From: Cyclina sinensis
Lineage: Eukaryota; Mollusca; Bivalvia; Venerida; Veneridae
Assembly (NCBI GenBank): GCA_012932295.1
Contig: JAAONU010000010.1
Location: 22,082,204 to 22,146,203 of the forward strand
Reading direction: 5' to 3'
DNA length: 64,000 nucleotides
The number at the start of each line of letters is the position of its first letter. Position 1 is the first letter of the stretch. This document shows positions 1-12,450 of the stretch, piece by piece. The notes under the pieces are model-generated. The model was not told the DNA's origin. It did no database searches and saw nothing but the letters and a program-made list of their open reading frames with translations. The position numbers and the translations under genes are program-made.

Positions 1-1440
1 AACTTAGAGGTCGTCTGCTGGACATACTGCATACAAAGTCTAAGGAGCCCCTGCCCTAGGGTTCTCTAGTAATTGATTGGAAATCATTTTTGTTTAAATG
101 GTCAGTATGACCTTGACCTTTGATCTAGTGATCCTAAAACTATAGGGGGATTTTCTAGATATGACCAACCTATTTAGGAAGTTTAGAAAGCCTGGGTCTT
201 AGCATTCTATAGTTATTAATCGGAAAACTTTTGCTTTTCAAAGTCACTGTCACCTTGGCCTTTGATCTTGTGATCTGTAAAGCTACAGTGGTAATCTACT
301 GGTCATGACCAGCCTACTTGCATGTTTGAGAAACCTGAATCCAAAAGCTAAAAAGTAATTGATCAGATATTTATCGCTTATTTTTCAAAGTCACTGTGAC
401 ATTGGCCTGATAACCGATTAGGAGTAAGGGTTATTTACTGATCATGACCAGTCTACCTTTTAGTTTTGGGGAGCCTGGTCTCAAGCGTTCTATAATTATT
501 GACCAGAAACCGTTTTGCTTCTCAAGGTCATAAAATTTTACTAGGCCCAAGGATTCTATAGATACCTATCGGAAGGGGTTTCCTTTTCAAAAGCTTTTGA
601 CCGCAGAAAAACAGAGATCCCCTCCAGAACAGACCTACCTGCATATAAAGTCTGAGGAGCCGCTGCCCAAAAGTTCTCAAGTTATTGTTTGGAAAGCATT
701 GTTGTGTATTACTAAATGGTTAGTATGTCCTTGACCTTTGATATAGTGACCCTAAAAACTATAGGGGGTTTGCCATGACCAACCTACCTGATGGTTTAGA
801 AATCCTGGACCTAAGCATTTTATAGTTATTGATCGGGAACCGGTTTTCTTTTCCGGGTCACTGTCATTTTGGAGTTTGATCTGGTTATCTGTAAAGCTAT
901 AACGGTCATCTACTGGTCATGACCAACCTACGTACCAAGTCTGAGAACTCTTAACCCAATCGCTATAAGGTTATTGATCAGATATCGTTTTGCTTTCAAG
1001 GTCACTGTGACATTGTTCTTTATAAACAAAAGAAGTTGTTTACTGATCATGGCCAGCCTGCCTTTGAAGTTTTGGTGAGCCTAGGCCCAAGCATTCTGTC
1101 GTTATTGATAGAATATTGTTTTAATTTTCAAGGTTCCTGTGCCCTTTGCCTTTGACCTGATGACCCCAAAATCTACAGGTGCCATCTACTAGCCATGATC
1201 AATATGACCTTGAAGAATTTTGAAGCTGCGCTTTAGCATTTTATAGTTATTAATCGGAAACGATCTTGCTATTCAAGGTCACTGTGAGGCTGGCCTTTGA
1301 CCTGGTGACCTAAAAATTAACAAGGCCATCTGCTTGTTATAGCCAACCTACATATCAAGTTTAAGGAAGGTGGGTTAAGGGTATTTAAGATATTGGTCGG
1401 AAAACGAGGTGTCTACCAATCGACCGATATACCGACCGAC
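1..1440. repeat. Diverged bivalve-type tandem repeat with 'gaccttgacctttga' words
   Basis: The block repeats sentences such as 'aaggtcactgtgac', 'ttgacctttgatctagtga' and 'catgaccaacctac' many times. Two long copies are visible: 'aagtctaaggagcccctgcc' near 36 recurs as 'aagtctgaggagccgctgcc' near 648, so there is a higher-order unit of about 612 bp, with a partial third copy after about 1340. Inside each unit there are subunits of about 200 bp built around 'gttattgatcggaaa' plus the 'caaggtcactgt' word. This kind of repeat is common in bivalve genomes. It has no coding potential. It starts before the window, and related fragments occur near 52.1 and 53.2-53.5 kb. Confidence 0.75.
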
Positions 1441-3515
1441 AATTGGAAAACAATATAACCACTCATCTTTGATTGGGGGCATAAAAATGACCAATTTCTC
1501 GTCCTCCAAAACAAAATAAAGTAAAACACTGAAAGACTGATTTTTCCCATCATAAAAAATACCAAGGACCAAATTTCTTGATGACCACTACCATTAACAT
1601 AGTATTTCGAAACAGTTCGTCCTTATGTAAAAGTTGATGCCTCTCAAATAAAACGCAACTGTTACGTTGAAAAATAAGATACATATTTTTTGTGAAAATA
1701 AAATACTGTTGCGATCTACTAGTGGTACAGCTACTGGTAGCGTTCAAATAAGATAACCTAACCTTACAACACTATGGGCCAATAACGCAGTATTGTGTTG
1801 AGGGGTTAGGATATCTGGATCTGAGTGTACTGGTTGTGACTAAATTTCAATCTGACTTTAAATTCTTTGAAATCCTTTAACATGATTTTCTTATGCAAAA
1901 GAGCATGGATTTACCCTTTAATGTTTGGAAAATTGTGGAGACCCCGAATATCGAAACAGTTGGTATCTATACCCAAGACTTGTGAAATTACAGATGGTAC
2001 ACCGTGTGTTTATACGGGTATACACAATGATTAAAAGTACATCAAAACAAAAGCGCACAATCCAAAAATATGTTTGGCGAAAAGTGCACACAAACAAACT
2101 TTGCTAACTGGCAATCAGAATTAAAAGACAGTAACTATAAATTTACACAGAAAACTGCACAGAAATATGCAAAGGATATCCGAAGAGTTTTAACTTTAAA
2201 TAATAAAAGGATTATTACATTAAACGACCGTTTACGGTTCATCTTTATGTCAAATCTGCGTCTAAAGCCAGAACTGGATCCTTCTTTTGTTGAGGAGGAA
2301 AATAACCTTGAAATCGATATACCCGGAAGTGCATTAAACTAACCCAAACCATGTACACTTATCGGAACGTTACGTTTGCAAAACTTTCTAATACATTATG
2401 ACAATAAGGAAATAACTAAACTTCTGTAAAATCATTCAAAGTTTAGAATGCAGTCATACAAACTTGCAAAATAAGATCTCATAAATAACACATACATATT
2501 CGGAAACAAATGCTTGGATACGTACTAAACACAACATGCTCAATATCAGACATATCATCATTTTAAGCTTAACATCAAGGGCACCACAATACTTTGAAAA
2601 TTTAAAATTTTTTTACAATATAATAGCTATGATTTAAATCTATAAAATTTTCTGTATCAATTTATTACCCATCGGAATTTATATCTGAAGGCGTTTTTTC
2701 TCGTTTCGTCGATCATCATTTCGTAAGCTGTTTGTACTTTTCAGCTTACTTTGTATCAGAATAGTGGCCTGATATACACGTTTATTCGGGTACTTTCAGA
2801 TAATAATGTAATCGATTGCAAACAGATTTCCACTTCTCTGAATTAACATAGTCCTATCATTTGACTTTGTTGTTATCCTTTCGTACAAACAAAATGTAGA
2901 ATACATATATTCACGTGCAAAATATTATTGTTTTCTTAAAGGCTGAGTAACATGCAAATGTGTTCATGCGTTGAAATAGAATAGAAATGTGCAAAAAATA
3001 ATCAAATTGTACATAAAATTATGCACATATATTTGGTGCATAGCAATATTTGTAAAGTATACTGTGTAATCTTATAGCGACAACCTGGCTCACTGTATTT
3101 CGCCTCTATAATTATTGTAACATTAAGTTTGGCTATTTGGTGTCAAACTTTGTAAAGCATAGTTGAAATGGACGAACAGAAAGAATAAAACAGATTTTTT
3201 TCTAACTCAGACAGTCATGATTAAAAAGAAACAAAACTGTCTGATCACATTATATGCAGTAGCAGAGGTTTGGTTTTAACCTTACAACACGTAATTATTG
3301 TTACTTTTGTAAATGTATTAGATGTGAACTAAGATAACACAACAGTATTTTACATTAAAGGAAACAGTCTTTTCAATACGCATATATGTTATTTTTTATA
3401 AAAATAGATTTTGTTACTGATTAACTTTAGAGGCAGCTAAAGTACCACCGATAGCGTTAACGTGCTGAACTTTCAAACTTGTTGAAAGAAATATAATTTC
3501 TGAGGAAGGCTTTAC
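1441..3515. other. AT-rich unannotated stretch
   Basis: No recognisable gene or mobile element apart from the weak open frame described at 2040-2342. In principle the exons after the HEPN/coiled-coil gene (minus strand) could lie here or left of the window, but I see no NTPase P-loop or other domain in the reverse frames. Confidence 0.4.
2040..2342 (+). CDS. Possible terminal exon of an unknown protein
   Basis: A plus-strand frame stays open for about 100 codons and ends in TAA at 2340-2342. Its composition is protein-like and charged: a basic, helix-prone stretch (QKTAQKYAKDIRRVLTLNN), then ITLNDRLRFIFMSNLRL, then an acidic end (PSFVEEENNLEIDIPG). The first ATG in this frame is at 2070, but the frame is open upstream of it, so this is more likely a last exon than a complete small gene. 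I do not recognise the family and see no clear acceptor. It could be chance, although the composition is better than in most frames of this region. Confidence 0.3.
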   Translation, partial: HQNKSAQSKNMFGEKCTQTNFANWQSELKDSNYKFTQKTAQKYAKDIRRVLTLNNKRIITLNDRLRFIFMSNLRLKPELDPSFVEEENNLEIDIPGSALN

Positions 3516-3870
3516 CTTTTTGGTGTGTTTTCAGCTCTGTCATATCTTTCTTTATCTCTGTCATATCTTTCTTTGTCTCTGTCATATCTGTCTTTATCTC
3601 TGTCATATCTTCCTTTATCTCTGTCACATCTTCATTTACCTCTGTCATGTGTCCCTTTATATCTGTCACAGTTTCCCTTATCTCCGTCACATCTTCCTTT
3701 AGTTGATGTATTTGTGTGTCCCATTCCTTCTCCCTTTCTTCCCATTCTGCGATTGCTTCTTGGTGATTTCTTTCCTCGTCAAGATCTAGCACTTTAGTTT
3801 TGTAGTCATCAATAGACTGCTTCAATTTTAATAAAGGATTCGGTGCAGATTGATTGAGTCTCAAGAGAAT
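3516..3870 (-). CDS. DZIP3-like gene, coiled-coil exon
   Basis: Reverse-strand exon of about 118 codons between an acceptor (cctcag just above 3870) and a strong donor (AAAAAG/GTAAAG at 3516/3515). It begins ILLRLNQSAPNPLLKLKQS, then IDDYKTKVLDLDEE, the region that follows the HEPN domain in DZIP3-like proteins. Eight or nine heptads of the form DMTEIKK/DVTEIKE follow, a clear coiled coil made of near-identical 21 bp repeats. Entry phase is 0 and exit phase 1. A local TTG/ATG start is unlikely because the reading frame continues into the acceptor. In bivalve relatives an NTPase or other effector domain usually follows; none is visible in the window. The coiled coil probably mediates oligomerisation (inference). 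Confidence 0.65.
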
Positions 3871-6843
3871 CTGAGGAGCAATAACAGACTTAAATCTGAT
3901 TTCAGGTTTTAGTTAAACATAATGTGAAATATTATCAGTGGCAACACTGCTAGTACCTTTTTTATAAATCACATTAAAAAACAAACCAAAAAAAAAAAAC
4001 AGAAAAAAAAACAAAAACAAAAAAACATATATTTATCAGTTGATGTAGGAATTTATATTAGGCTGAATTTTAAAGAATATCTTCTTGATGTATTTTTCCA
4101 ATATACACTTACAGTTTTGTTTGACAACTTACACAATAATTAGAATTACGACGATATTTAACGCGCTTTAAGTTTTGTTAGGGTAAATAACTGTTGCATA
4201 ACTTTCTAGAAGCAACAACAATGCAAACAACACATAGAGGGGCGAATGCAAAAAAGCTCCATGTACTCTAAATATAGAAATTATAGCACTTATGTTCATT
4301 CATCCCTTGATACAAGCTTTGAACCAGTGTTATATCAAATTCTTCAGAAATTCAATCAGCTGTATCTCAGAGCAAACGAATCTCGTATTCACAATCTAAG
4401 TGTGACCTTTAATAATATTATTTGTAAAAATAGCTCCTGATAAGCAAAAATGCATGTATGGATAAGTATTTTGTTTTCTCTCAAAATCAGTTTATATACA
4501 TACAGTTTCAAGATCAGTCCATTTCGATTGAAAACTATTCTGCTGGAATCCTGTAGTCGAAGATATATGTGCGATCTGAAAGGTAGAGTAAAAGCAGCTG
4601 TGAATAAAAGGTTTGTATCGCCGCATGCAAATAAAATTGGCATGCTGCACTAACATATTCGGTGACAAGGTATCAAATACTAATTAAATCTATCATATGG
4701 ATTGTTTCACTAATTATCTTGTTGCTTGATTGTGCCTACGGTGAATGACATCATTTCAGAAAAAAAATGTTCTTGAGAATACCCCTGTTACATAATGTCA
4801 ATCTTATCACCAATGCTGATGATGCCATCAGAAGAACCTTCTATTTGTGATTAGAAGAAACATACTTCCATACCATTTTAATGTTTTAGGCTTTTAGTGA
4901 TGTTTAGTATGGTGCTCTCTGTGGAGTTATTATTTTAGATGTCTGATATTTTTGTACTGTTTTGATCTAAATAGTTTTACACCATATAAGATGTAATTGA
5001 ATATACTTGGGTTTCTGGCTTGTGTGAGCTGTGGTCTGTTGGCGGGTGGCTGTGTCAGCTGCTGGATGTCTATACTGTGAGCAGTGTAGACATCTAGTTG
5101 CTGTCTTGACCACTTGGGAGCAGATCCTGGTTTACACTGGTTGCACGAGCTAAGCAAAAAATGGTTAAAAGTCTTTACCTAAGTTCTCTCCCTTTTTTAT
5201 TTTTCTTGGCATGACAAAAAATGGAAAGTAAGTGGTTGAAAGGAAAGTAATTCATAATCATTGGCTGTTAGGAAAATTAGTAAACAGCTACAACTACCCA
5301 CAGAGTGCATACATAATGTATATGTAGATACAAATGTATGTAGTTAATAATTTTAAGTGTTAATTTTTTAAAATGATTATGAATTTTACTCTGACAAGTC
5401 TCTTATAACTCTATATTGAGTGGCAGTACTTTATTATTTTATGTTATATAATATGTTCTGATGAGACTATAATAAATAAATAAATTAATACTAGAAGGAC
5501 AGACGACATAATATATAATATTTATAATATTCATAATAGATATGAATGCGATTTACACTTCAAATGTACATACTCTAACCAAATCCTGGGTGTCGTTTAG
5601 TGCAATATATAAAACACATTTATATCATTTTTTTTTATTTTTTTGAGGAAAGGCGACAGCTTTCTTAACTGATAGTGTTTATTAAATAAGCTAGCTAAAA
5701 TATTATCATTATAATCAAAATGTACGATTCCTATGCATTATCAAGAAGCAAAAGCCAATTATATCATACTGAATACATTGATATTACGTCTTACCGAAAA
5801 ACATGACATTGTATGCATTTCAATGGTATTTGTCAAAAAAGGGGAGACCCCTAAACGACGTAAATATTTGAAACTACTTTCACCCTTCACATATTTTTCC
5901 CTTGATAAGTTAGGGATACTACATCAGCCATATTATTCCTTAATATGCTATTGTTTAATAATGTATTATTACTAATACTTTTGTCATGGGTCGTTTGTTC
6001 CTTTAAATATCTGTTTTGCCGTGCACAGTCCATGTATAAGATGCGGGGAAATTATACTTAATATTCGTGGTGCGTTAATTGTCGTTTGCTTACGTGGCAT
6101 CGGTTATCGTCTGCTTTTTTACTGTGTCGGATGGTTCCGTTACGTACGACAATTCAAACATACTTGTATCTCGTATATTCCTGTGAACAGATTCTGTACA
6201 TCCAATAGTTTTGTACGTTCTTTGAGACAAATTTGAAAAACAGTTTTAGACTGGCTTTTGATATTTTCTTTCTTCCAAATTCTAGAGATATATCCTTCTG
6301 CACATCACTTGGTCTTTAGCGTAGATCTCAGACAGTTGCACTGAATTCTATTCTTATTAATACAGTTTCATGAATTGTAGAGACGCTGTGGTAAGATTCT
6401 TTTCATTTCATCAATTTATTTCAAATAATTCTTATTTGCGTCGCTCTAATGTTGAAATGTTGTATCTTTCATGTATTTTTAATTAACTTATATTTTAATT
6501 TTGTCTTTATGTTTTAGGCATTTTCTTCGAAGATATAAACTAAAATAAGTTGACGAACTAACGCCAGTTTGTGGTATTATTCTACCCGGTGACACTTTGA
6601 AATGATGTCGTATCAGATAAAGACAATAATCTATTTTTCATTGATATAATACGTTATATGCCATAATGATCACCATATTAATGACTTATTTCGTATTTTT
6701 GTCTATGTTATTCATAGAAAATTATAGAAAGTTGAATAAATATGTTTAATAAGGCACTTTATTAAATCAACTAACAAATACCAAAGAATTTCAATATTTA
6801 AATATCAATTGAGAACATGCTTGCATTCAATTTTCTACAATAC
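3871..6843 (-). other. Presumed intron of the DZIP3-like gene
   Basis: The interval lies between the donor after the HEPN exon (GAG/GTATTG at 6844/6843) and the acceptor of the coiled-coil exon. A further exon encoding the end of the HEPN domain (the family's YGH and FxxxW parts) is expected here, but I could not find it on the minus strand. The sequence is AT-rich and contains one odd GC-richer patch at 5008-5153. Confidence 0.4.
5008..5153 (-). CDS. Weak exon candidate inside the intron
   Basis: A GC-richer patch on the minus strand starts directly after a good acceptor (tttttgcttag above 5153) and is open for about 48 codons, with Cys/Gln/Pro-rich content (CNQCKPGSAPKWSRQQLDVY, then HSIDIQQLTQPPANRPQL). 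It carries no HEPN motif, so it is not the missing middle exon of the DZIP3-like gene. It may be an alternative exon, a transposon scrap or chance. I do not recognise it. Confidence 0.2.
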
Positions 6844-7230
6844 CTCATTTCGGAACTCCTTCAGACGGTAAAGGTCTGCTTCAACTGATTCATCTATGGT
6901 TGAAGGAGGACAGTTCCAACTGAAATTGGCATTCAATCCCAAAGATGGTAGGTTTCTCAACAGACAGATAATGAGAGTGATATCAAATTCTCCACTGTTA
7001 GGCTGCTTGCCTCCTGGGGGGTATAACTGGTGAAATTGTGTCCCAGTTATAACTTTTTTTGCTCTAAGACGGTTGATCGAAGGTTTCTCACTTGCCAGAA
7101 AAATATTCAGGGGAACATTCTGTAGTTTCTGATTAAATATGTTACGTAATACATCTGTGCTTCCGTCGATTATTAATAACTGCAGCCGGAATAGGTATAC
7201 GCGGTTATTTGATTGGCTCGCTGTTGCCAT
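6844..7230 (-). CDS. DZIP3-like HEPN-domain protein, first coding exon
   Basis: 129 codons from an ATG at 7230 (MATASQSNNRVYLFRLQ) to a GT donor at 6843. The diagnostic block is LYPPGGKQPNSGEFDITL, followed by LLRNLPSLGLN, W(N)CPPSTIDESVEADLYRLK and EFRNE. This is the pattern of the DZIP3/hRUL138-type HEPN domain of bivalve 'E3 ubiquitin ligase DZIP3-like' and nSTAND-NTPase proteins (known family; here read by eye). HEPN domains are helical and often RNA- or nucleotide-binding, and in these proteins they sit N-terminal to signalling NTPases in presumed innate-immune receptors. Without splicing the frame would stop two codons later (VL, then stop), which supports the donor. The family's next residues, VYGH, would straddle or follow the junction; that exon was not found, so the gene may be degenerate. 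Confidence 0.75.
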
Positions 7231-9039
7231 GTTCTGGTCTGACGGTGTTGCAGACTATGACTTTAATGTTTTTCCATAGTATATCTGTAAACAAATAATT
7301 GTGTTGACGGTATTTCTATTTCCAAATCAAGCACATAAACATTTTTTTTTCAAAAAAGATTAGATTGAAAAAAAAACAGGACAGTAGAAATTTCTAAATA
7401 GTTCATTGATGGACCTTATTCTACTATACTGACATTACTGAACCGGGGTAAAATAACATAAGGATATAATAATTGCGTTCTGGACATCAAACGAGTCCTC
7501 TAGAAACAAGCGAATTTCTTTTTAAAACACCTTCCCAAATATGTACACGTTTAAGTCGTTTCAATTTATGGCATGCATATATTCCTCGCAGACAATAAGG
7601 AAAAATTGTTTGTAGTTGTGATTAACATATCAAACCATTTAAACGACGACTTCATCATATATGTTTAACATATCTCTTTTTGTTCAACAAGCACATACCG
7701 TTTGGGAACATGTTTAAGTAACGGAAATAACGAAAAACTAAAAACTCATGCTTGCAGGGCATGTGAAACGTTGTATCCTATATTGATTCATTTATGTGGT
7801 AAAAGTAGATCAACTTGTAATGTATATTTTATACGTATTCATTCATGTCTTTATTTGTTTTCAACAAATCTATTTGTATTTGACGATAATGATGATGATG
7901 AAGTTATTAACAAAAGGATTTGGATCAGTTAAATAAGTAAGGTTTGAGATTTTTGTTATTCTAAAATTCCTATACATTACATAATTTAGTGGTGAAAATT
8001 ATACCGTTATTATTCAAGCTTGTCACTGGTTGTTTCTGCCTGGTTACCAATCATTTTGAATATGTGTATAGCTTACGTGCAAACATGTTCCAATTGTGAA
8101 CACGGGCATTTACATTCAGGTATGATTTTGAATGATCGGTATTATAACTTTACCTAACTGATAGAACAATGACTATTTGAGACTATATGAGCTCGTCCTA
8201 TACTTGTCCAATGAGTGACAAGGATTTTTTGGTGGGCTCTTTAATCTTCATAAAATATAAACTATTATCTTCATGTAGCGTACACGTATCACTGCGCATG
8301 CTCAGAGACCGTGTGGTATACTCCGCCTAGCAATCACTATACATATATTACGAGTATTTTACTAAACACTCCAAATATAGAAAAAATGTTTCGTGACGTC
8401 ATGTGTTACCTGCCAGCATTGATAAAGTTATGTCATGGGTTAGAGTATATTTAAAAAAAAAAATTATAACATTATATACACTGTTATCTATACGACGGAT
8501 AAGTACAATTCTGCATCCAATTTTTGCTTTGTAGATAATAACTGCTCAATCGGTATATTAGCCATCAAAATGAATGTTTAGTCAAAGGACATATAAGCCC
8601 TCAATAATTTCTTCACTTGGGCGTTTGCCCTAAGTACATTTCGTAACAAAAATGAAAACGTGAATTGTGAGAAAAGGGTTTCAGAATAAACTGATTTCTT
8701 TTAACTCTGTTTTATCGCCCTTATTGGGGAGATACTATTTGCATAAGATTTAAGTTACTTTGACAGCTTATATAATTTCAAAATACTTTATATAATGTTT
8801 TAACATTTTTTTCTCTGAGTTCTTTAACATTTTTTTTCTTCATAACGGGAATTTATTTCCTTTCCTCATCAGTGCAAACAATATTACAACATTTCTTGAT
8901 GAGTTGATGAAACATTTTGACCTCCAGTGTCCACACGATTTTCTAGTAACATGATTTTTGGACCTGTATATTACCTAAATTTGTAAACCAGTTACAAAAT
9001 CATCCACGAAAACATTAAAGCAATCATTCTCCGCAACGT
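7231..9039. other. Non-coding stretch upstream of the HEPN exon
   Basis: No recognised gene or repeat. It would contain the 5' region or promoter of the minus-strand DZIP3-like gene. A 'tgcgcatgc' word near 8295 resembles an NRF-1 half site, without further support. Confidence 0.3.
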
Positions 9040-9700
9040 GAATTCTCATGAATACTGACTTAAAAAAGACCGCCCTTATGTCCACAAGGTTTCCAAATTA
9101 TCAGAGTTGCTGAGTTGGATTGGACCTCACATTGTCCAGTTTCAGAAGGATCCAAGTTTGAGCTCTAATGTGTTAAAGAAGTTTTTCACTGATCGGAACA
9201 AGCGATCTCGCTATTGTCCCTAGATATGCAAGTTTCCATCTGCTGTCAGAGATCATCAAATAAAACAATCGACAAAGTCTAATGAAGACTGTGGTTATCA
9301 TCTTGTCAGCAGTTTTCGTGCGATAGGGTGAACAATTTTGTTATGTTTTATGCTGTTGAGCTGGACTTTAAACCTTATCTGCCAAATCTCAAACGTTTCT
9401 ATAGGATCAAAAAGGCAAACGTTTTAAGAAATTTGTATTAAGACTTACTCAAAAATGTTTCAATGCACGACGGACAAAGGTGGCTTACAAAAGCTGTTAA
9501 AAAAAGAATGAATAATATTTATAATGTCCAAGGCTCCAATGTTTTACCTTAAACAATTGATGGATCTTATGTAAGTTCTTTTTCCATGCAACATAACATT
9601 CAAAATTACTGACTTTGTGATATCTGTATTATTCGAATAAAACTCATATCACAGAGGGATGAGATGTGTCCTTTATTGAAATGTTTGCGATTTTTGGCTT
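9040..9700 (-). pseudogene. Copy 1 of duplicated exon block, decayed (3' part)
   Basis: This segment aligns by eye with 31.69-32.5 kb. Shared landmarks are 'tttataatgtccaaggctc', 'aaagctgttaaaaaaagaa', 'taatgaagactgtg' and 'tcatatcacag', in the same order and spacing. In copy 2 the minus strand has two open, splice-bounded exon candidates. Here the corresponding frames are broken by several stops, although SQSSLNLVKCF of copy 2 can still be followed as PQSSLDFVDCF. The acceptor tract 'tctttttttaacag' near 9500 is conserved between copies. I interpret this as a dead copy of an unknown gene or of a transposon. Confidence 0.5.
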
Positions 9701-12120
9701 CCCGCCATAACTAAATCTATTTTGACAGAACATATATTATACAATAAAACACTGCAAATATCAAAAATGGTTTGTATGTGACAAGTAGCGTCCGCTAAAA
9801 CTGTCAGTAAACTATTGGACGGTATAACAAATACAATGTAGCTCATACCACACATACATGCTTTATCAAATAATGCAATATTCTGACTTCCTTCGTACGA
9901 CTGCCGTTTTGCTATTCATTACGCGATCAATTACACAACTGATGCGGAAAATACACAGTATTCGGTCTCTTTAAGGTAGCGCACCTGTAATGAGCACCTT
10001 TCCAGATGTTATCTAACATTTTATTTTCATAATCTGCATCATTTCACTGATATACCTGCAAATTTTTAAGTTGGCTTTCCATACTTTTTAGAGAAATAAA
10101 CGACTTTTTTCGAAACAACCCCACAGCTCGTCTTTTGTTCAGTTTATTTGACACCCTTGGGTATAACAAAGTCCCATATTTCACCAAAATTTCCAAATAC
10201 CAATACAATACTGGTTTCTACAGATGCAGTAAAGGTGTCAAAACTTGAAAACAGAGAAAATAAATCTTTCTTTGTTGACAACAACCTTCCATAACCTGTT
10301 AATCTGTGGAAGAGTGCAAAAAATCCAAATGGTCTGAGCAGTGTAAAAATTGGTTTGAGAGTAAACAAAGAGTCAGAAAATTAAAAATATGATTATTAGT
10401 TTAATATTTAGGACATATTTTTAACAGATAAACTATATCCAGCTTAAATACAGAAGATAAAAATATTTTACCATGTAGTCTTTGGAAAATTTACGTGAAT
10501 GTAACATGTATGACTCATATTTTAAACAGTTTTTTTTCTCCTTATTTTAGCCATTATATTGTTACAAGTTTAAAAACTGAAAGATTCACTTACCAATTTT
10601 AAAACATTTAATGTTTAAATGATTGGTATGAATGTAAGAAGTATGATTTAGCTATAAAGAGTAATACAGTTTGAAACTGCTAATATTACTGAATACAACT
10701 AGAGGCTAAAATTGACAGATGTTGTGTTGAAATTTAGTGCACACTTTCATTTTCAAAGTTCCAAGTCAAAGAAAAATCTATGATAAACATCGCAATAGGT
10801 TACATACAGTACTGAGAGGTCTCCTTACATAATAAAGATACAATATTATGGGCTTATTATACATTGTTGAGTACAATACAGAATTCTATTGGACGAAGCA
10901 CAACTGTAAAAGCTATATTGGACGAGATGCTAGCCGAGTCCCATAGGTTTTGTAGTCAAGTATGAGTCCAAGTGAATCAGTATTACGCTCAACAATGTAT
11001 CATGAACTCTTTCACACCACCATTTTTCAAGCAGAAAACACATTAAAGAAAACACTCTCACAGTCAAGGTAATAAGGCACTTTGGGATACCGAACTTTAA
11101 AAAGCGTCTCGAATTTGCTAAAGAGGTAACTGATACAATAGCAAAAAGCAGAGTTTCTTTGAGTACAATATGGATTTGATATGGATATTTTGGATTCGGA
11201 AAATGAAAACGAGGCTTGAATGAGTACAATACAGATTGATATGGATTTTTTGGACTCGGAAAATGAAAACGAGACTAACTGATAAGATTAGATCCAATAA
11301 TGACTACACTAGATGATCACATGGTACAAGCTGGAAGACCATTTCATTTGTTACATTTTATAAGGTGTAAAATAATACTATTTAATATCAATAACTTTCT
11401 TTCTGTAAATTTGGAATAGGTAAAGTACTCGTACTTATAAATATCAAGGTTAATCAAGTATCTAAAGAATCAATGACTATCTTTCATTTTTTATGTTCCT
11501 TGTCACTTCCAGCATTCTCAGTATAATTATGATCATGAGAAATGTGTTTCCTCTTATGGTCATTCCGTATCCGTCTGGAAAAAACGACCTTTTTTATCGC
11601 GATTCATTTTCCTGTTTACTCGCGAAAACCGGTAATTCGTGACTACTTTCGATGTTGAAGGCAAGACACCTTTACATCCGGTTGCATTTATTTTCATATT
11701 TTATTGATATTTTATGATAAAACTAAGAATTTACCGTGGAAATGTTATGATATGAAGGAATTTGGTAAGATATATAAAAAAAAATTTCAGAGTTAAAAAC
11801 TGAAATTATCTAAAACACTCTTCCGAACACAGCCGACATTTATCGATCTTTACCGATCTTCGAAGAAATGGCGGGAGTTTTTTACAGTCGCTCTACCTTA
11901 AACCAGACAAATTGTCTTCATAAGAAAGAATAACCAAGTAAATATATAAAAGCTGAAAGATGTAGTTACATGGCCAAATAATACACGATCTTGTAAAAAA
12001 ATCCTACTATCAAATTCAATAATAGTATATAACTCCTGGATTTGTTTGTTTTGTTTTTGCTTATTTCTGGAAAAAAATGAAATGAATATGGTCTTTATCA
12101 ATGCAATCACAAACTCGATC
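9701..12120. other. Stretch inside duplication copy 1 without counterpart in copy 2
   Basis: About 2.4 kb that has no match in the second copy at 31.65-34.35 kb, where the flanking homologous parts lie close together. It is AT-rich. It holds a 74-codon minus frame at 10144-10368 (FALFHRLTGYGRLLSTKKD), a 99-codon frame at 10930-11229 of uncertain meaning, and a short tandem duplication at 11161-11280. No transposon ends were recognised. Confidence 0.35.
11161..11280. repeat. Tandem duplication, about 60 bp x 2
   Basis: The unit 'gagtacaatatggatttgat ...' followed by 'ggatattttggattcgg' and 'aaaatgaaaacgag' is repeated immediately with a few substitutions (second copy from 11221). It has no visible function. 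Confidence 0.8.
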
Positions 12121-12124
12121 CAGG

Positions 12125-12450
12125 GTTACTTTCCTTATCGTATCAATAACTTCTGCAGATACAAAATTCATTTTGGGATTAGAAAGAGCCAAAGTACGTG
12201 AATAAACCTTTCAATGTTTACTATATTCTTCTCGAAATTTCTCTTGTTTCATTTTTTTTTTAAATTTAAAACGTATTCAAGAATCATTATTTTAGTTATT
12301 TACTTGCAATCATTATCATGTGCCATGTGTGTTGACAGTTTGACTTTACGCAGAATAATGTCCACTAACATATCGGCAATGCAGCCATCACAAAGTTTAT
12401 CTGCGTGGAAAACGAACCGAAGTACATATATGTTTATCCATAAAGTAAAA
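12125..12450 (-). pseudogene. Copy 1 of duplicated exon block (5' part)
   Basis: Two minus-strand open segments match copies at 32.63-32.93 kb and 33.05-33.40 kb. The upstream one reads VLRFVFHADKLCDG, then CIADMLVDIILRKVKLS and THMAH (about 12445-12300). The downstream one, about 230 bp further on, reads YSRTLALSNPKMNFVSAEV then IDTIRK (about 12215-12135). The second copy reads VLRFIFSQDKLCDG and SRTSALLKSKINFVSA in the same order and spacing. The conservation is at codon level but no known domain is apparent. This may be an exon pair of an unknown gene or the coding part of an unknown repeat. Confidence 0.45.

Noticed and set aside
3520..3797. Plus-strand frames of 60 and 90 codons rich in Leu/Ser/Tyr
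   Set aside because: They are antisense to the heptad-repeat coiled-coil exon, which explains their periodicity.
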